From positions 1 to 33,696 of the forward strand of contig NZ_QXGR01000015.1 of assembly GCF_003604195.1 (NCBI RefSeq): a stretch of DNA of 33,696 nucleotides, read 5' to 3'. The DNA is from Simplicispira lacusdiani (lineage in GTDB: Bacteria > Pseudomonadota > Gammaproteobacteria > Burkholderiales > Burkholderiaceae_C). The notes beneath the pieces were generated by a model, which was not told the DNA's origin, did not search any database, and saw nothing but the letters and a program-made list of their open reading frames with translations. Position numbers and translations under genes: made by a program. Position 1 is the first letter of the stretch, and each line of letters opens with the position of its first letter. Below are positions 31,299-33,696 of the stretch, piece after piece.

Positions 31299-33188
31299 TC
31301 AGTCGGCCAACAGAGCCCAGCGCTCCAAGGCCTCCATCAGCGCCATTTCAATTTCGCCATCTCGCGCATGGAGCGCCGTGGCCTTGGCTGGATCCTTGGT
31401 GTAGATGGATCCGTCGGCTAGTTCCTGTTGGATGGTTTTTTGTTCGGCCTCCAGACCGGCGATTAGGCTTGGCAATTGCTCCAGCTCGCGTTGCTCTTTG
31501 TAGCTCAGCTTTCTCTTTGCGGCGGTTTGGCGCTCGACAGGAGTGGGTGATACTTTGGCTGTGTCTGCGGGCGGTGAGGACAGAGAGATCGTGCTGTTGG
31601 TTGTGGCTGCGATTTCTCTGCTGCGGCGGGATTGGGTCAGCCAGTCCTGAACTCCTCCCTCATACTCACGCCACTGCCCATTACCCTCATGCACGATAGT
31701 ACTGGTCACCACATTGTCGAGGAAGGTGCGGTCATGGCTCACGAGAAAAACAGTGCCTTCATAGGTCTGCAACAGTTCCTCTAGCAAGTCCAGCGTATCG
31801 ATATCCAGGTCATTGGTCGGTTCGTCCAAAACCAGGACGTTGGCCGGGCGAGCAAATAGCCGTGCAAGGAACAATCGGTTACGTTCTCCGCCTGACAATG
31901 AGCGCACTGGAGAATGCGCCCGTGCTGGAGAAAAGAGGAAGTCGCCCAGGTAGCTTCGGACATGTTTGCGCTGCTGGCCGATCTCGATCCATTCACTACC
32001 TGGACTGATGAAGTCTTCCAGGGTGGCGTCAAGGTCGAGGGCTTGGCGCATCTGATCGAAGTACGCTACTTGCAAGTTGGCGCCCTGACGAATACGACCA
32101 GCGTCAGCTGACAATTCGCCCAGAATGAGTTTGAGCAGAGTGGTCTTTCCTGCTCCGTTGGGGCCTATCAAGCCGACCTTGTCGCCACGCAGAATGGTTG
32201 TGCTGAAATCCCGGACAATGGTCTTTTCGCCGAAGGCCTTGGTGACGCCCTCTAGTTCGGCAACGATCTTGCCACTCGGTGATCCAGAGGCTAGATCCAT
32301 CTTGACGCTGCCCAGGGTTTCCCGTCGGGCATTGCGGTTGGCTCGCAGTGCCTCCAGACGGGTAATACGGCTCTGGCTGCGAGTTCGGCGTGCTTCCACG
32401 CCTTTGCGTATCCAGATCTCTTCTTGGGCAAGGAGTTTGTCGGCTTTGGCGGCAATGACTTCCTCTTGCGCGAGTTGTTCCTGTTTTTGCAGCTGGTACT
32501 GCGCAAAATTGCCTGGGTACGAGAGCAGGCGGCCACGATCTAGCTCGACAATGCGGGTAGCTACGCGGTCCAGAAAACTCCGGTCGTGCGTGATGGTGAC
32601 AATACTGCCCTTAAAGTCGATCAGCAAATCCTCCAGCCATTCGATGGAGTCGAGGTCCAGATGGTTGGTGGGCTCATCAAGCAGCAAGACATCAGGGCGC
32701 GCGACCAACGCCTGCGCTAATGCCACACGTTTCTTGGTTCCGCCAGAGAGGTCGCCGATACGAACCTGCGGCTCCAGGTGCAGACGCTGCAATGTTTCGG
32801 TGACACGCTGCTCCCAGTTCCAGGCGTCGTAAGCTTCAATCTGCGTCTGGATCGCGTCGAGATCGATTCCCTCGGCGCCGCTCAGATACTGCTCCCGCAG
32901 GGCAATCACCTCGGAGATGCCTTGTGCAGCAGCGCGGAAAACAGTCGCCTCCGGATCGAGCATGGGCTCTTGCGCCACAAATGCGATGCGAGCGCCTTGT
33001 TGGACATGCCTGGTGCCATCATCGGCGGCGGCCAAACCACCCAGGATTCTGAGCATAGAGGACTTCCCTGCACCGTTCCTGCCTATGAGTCCCACGCGTT
33101 CATTGATTTCGAGTGAGAAATTGACGTGATCGAGCAAGGCCACATGCCCAAATGCCAGCTGCGCTTCCAGAAGAGTAATCAATGCCAT
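31299..33188 (-). CDS. uup: ABC-F ATPase, Uup-like
   Basis: The 629-residue soluble protein has two ABC domains and no membrane segment, as in ABC-F factors acting on ribosomes. The first domain has Walker A GRNGAGKS (residues 36-43), signature LSGGTKKR and LLLDEPTNHLD. The second has GPNGAGKTT, LSGGERNR and VLDEPTNDLD. The linker between them is Lys/Arg-rich. A charged C-terminal extension with YKEQRELEQLPSLIAGLEAEQ predicts a coiled coil, as in Uup (635 residues in E. coli). No ribosome binding site is obvious, and the region just upstream is a transposase remnant. It is not functionally linked to the flagellar genes. Confidence 0.88.
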   Translation of the reverse strand: MALITLLEAQLAFGHVALLDHVNFSLEINERVGLIGRNGAGKSSMLRILGGLAAADDGTRHVQQGARIAFVAQEPMLDPEATVFRAAAQGISEVIALREQYLSGAEGIDLDAIQTQIEAYDAWNWEQRVTETLQRLHLEPQVRIGDLSGGTKKRVALAQALVARPDVLLLDEPTNHLDLDSIEWLEDLLIDFKGSIVTITHDRSFLDRVATRIVELDRGRLLSYPGNFAQYQLQKQEQLAQEEVIAAKADKLLAQEEIWIRKGVEARRTRSQSRITRLEALRANRNARRETLGSVKMDLASGSPSGKIVAELEGVTKAFGEKTIVRDFSTTILRGDKVGLIGPNGAGKTTLLKLILGELSADAGRIRQGANLQVAYFDQMRQALDLDATLEDFISPGSEWIEIGQQRKHVRSYLGDFLFSPARAHSPVRSLSGGERNRLFLARLFARPANVLVLDEPTNDLDIDTLDLLEELLQTYEGTVFLVSHDRTFLDNVVTSTIVHEGNGQWREYEGGVQDWLTQSRRSREIAATTNSTISLSSPPADTAKVSPTPVERQTAAKRKLSYKEQRELEQLPSLIAGLEAEQKTIQQELADGSIYTKDPAKATALHARDGEIEMALMEALERWALLAD

Positions 33189-33189
33189 G

Positions 33190-33559
33190 GAGGCGCATTA
33201 TGGAGGCACGTCGCGCACCCATGCCACGCTCGACCGCGAGGGCTTGAACGACCATCTCGCGACGCTCCACGGTCAGAGCTTTTGGCCAAGACGTCCTTCA
33301 AGGCGTAGTGCCTTGGCGGCAGATCTGCGCACATGCGCCTGAGCGTGGCGTTCTCGTCCTGCAACTGGCGCAGTTAGGCCAAGTGTGACGCAGCTGTGCC
33401 AGAGAACTGGTTCTTCAACGTGCGGCAGACCGGCATCACTGATACCGTGCTTTCTGCGTGTCAAATCGACCTTGCACTCAGCTCAGCCGCCTTGAGAATG
33501 GCAACGATCTGGCTTTCTTCGTTTAGAGATTTCGTCGATTGAAGTTCTCTACTCCTCAT
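33190..33559 (-). mobile_element. Degenerate IS3-family insertion sequence remnant (orfA plus start of orfB)
   Basis: Three fragments in different frames, in transposase order, can be read on the - strand. From ATG 33559 the frame gives EESQIVAILKAAE and stops at 33461. RKHGISDAG then follows, then LQDENATLRRMCADL with YALKDVLAK to about 33275, and last VERREMVVQALAVERGMGARRA, the beginning of an orfB. This is the IS3-family OrfA pattern (helix-turn-helix, then leucine-zipper-like segment). Several frameshifts and a stop show decay. The run before GCTCTGACC has one A fewer than would give a terminal AKKL stop. The remnant ends against the ABC-F start; terminal repeats were not identified. Confidence 0.7.
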
Positions 33560-33560
33560 G

Positions 33561-33696
33561 GTTCAGGTTTTCGAGGAGGCTTCAACTAAGGCCAAGCATG
33601 TCGTCTGCAGATTTCTCATGCTGCCCTTCAAAACCTGTGCTATAGTCGAGGGCTTCGCTGCACAGAGGTTCTTTGGAAAGTTTGTGCCAAGCCTTG
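33561..33696 (+). other. Non-coding right edge with promoter-like sequence
   Basis: No gene is seen in this last stretch. TGCTATAGT at 33639-33646 is an extended -10 match (TG-n-TATAGT) and is followed by a GC-rich GAGGGCTTCGCTGC section. No good -35 was found. It could drive a + strand gene or stable RNA beyond the window; its nature cannot be decided here. Confidence 0.3.

Noticed and set aside
1..33696. CRISPR array, tRNA, rRNA, prophage, toxin-antitoxin or defence system
   Set aside because: No regularly spaced repeats, cloverleaf sequences, integrase, phage genes or defence-type domains were seen on either strand.

Overview
The window comes from a GC-rich betaproteobacterium, most likely a member of the Comamonadaceae (Acidovorax/Alicycliphilus/Delftia type). 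This is inferred from protein character, the flagellar and chemotaxis gene order, and short AGCTATnAAAA-type mini-repeats that I associate with that family. No database search was possible. Apart from the right edge, nearly all of the DNA is dense coding sequence with ATGA-type overlaps.

Region 1 (1-5857) is a sugar-modification cassette, all on the + strand. It begins with the last 35 codons of a probable SPINDLY/OGT-like glycosyltransferase. There follow glucose-1-phosphate cytidylyltransferase (rfbF), CDP-glucose 4,6-dehydratase (rfbG), an RmlC-type epimerase, a zinc-finger C-methyltransferase, a hexapeptide acyltransferase, an SDR reductase/epimerase and a CmcI-family methyltransferase. 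Together they could build a CDP-activated, C-methylated 6-deoxyhexose. The position directly beside the flagellins suggests flagellin glycosylation, although O-antigen synthesis remains possible.

Region 2 (5886-22821) is a flagellar locus. Two roughly 92% identical flagellin genes stand head to head around a 386-nt control region. They are followed by fliD, fliS, fliT, then fliE (opposite strand) and fliFGHIJK, then fliLMNOPQR. Together these encode filament, cap, chaperones, MS ring, switch, export ATPase complex, hook-length control and export gate. Good sigma-28 promoter matches precede fliC2 and fliS, and a strong terminator separates fliC2 from fliD.

Region 3 (22832-24561, - strand) is a two-gene signalling operon. 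It encodes a cytoplasmic histidine kinase with an N-terminal receiver domain and a NarL-type response regulator.

Region 4 (24742-31269) is a chemotaxis operon: a small CheZ-like protein with a DxxxQ motif, then cheY, cheA, cheW, cheR, cheD and cheB. No chemoreceptor gene lies within it. CheA passes phosphate to CheY, which would bind the FliM/FliN switch encoded upstream, while CheR, CheD and CheB adapt receptors encoded elsewhere.

Region 5 (31299-33696) has a Uup-like ABC-F ATPase on the - strand, whose start codon abuts a decayed IS3-family transposase remnant, then a short non-coding edge with a promoter-like sequence.

I found no CRISPR array, tRNA, rRNA, prophage or defence system. The most promising leads are the flagellin-linked branched-sugar cassette, the minimal CheZ-like protein sharing a C-terminal tail with CheD, the inverted flagellin pair, and the intragenic mini-repeats.
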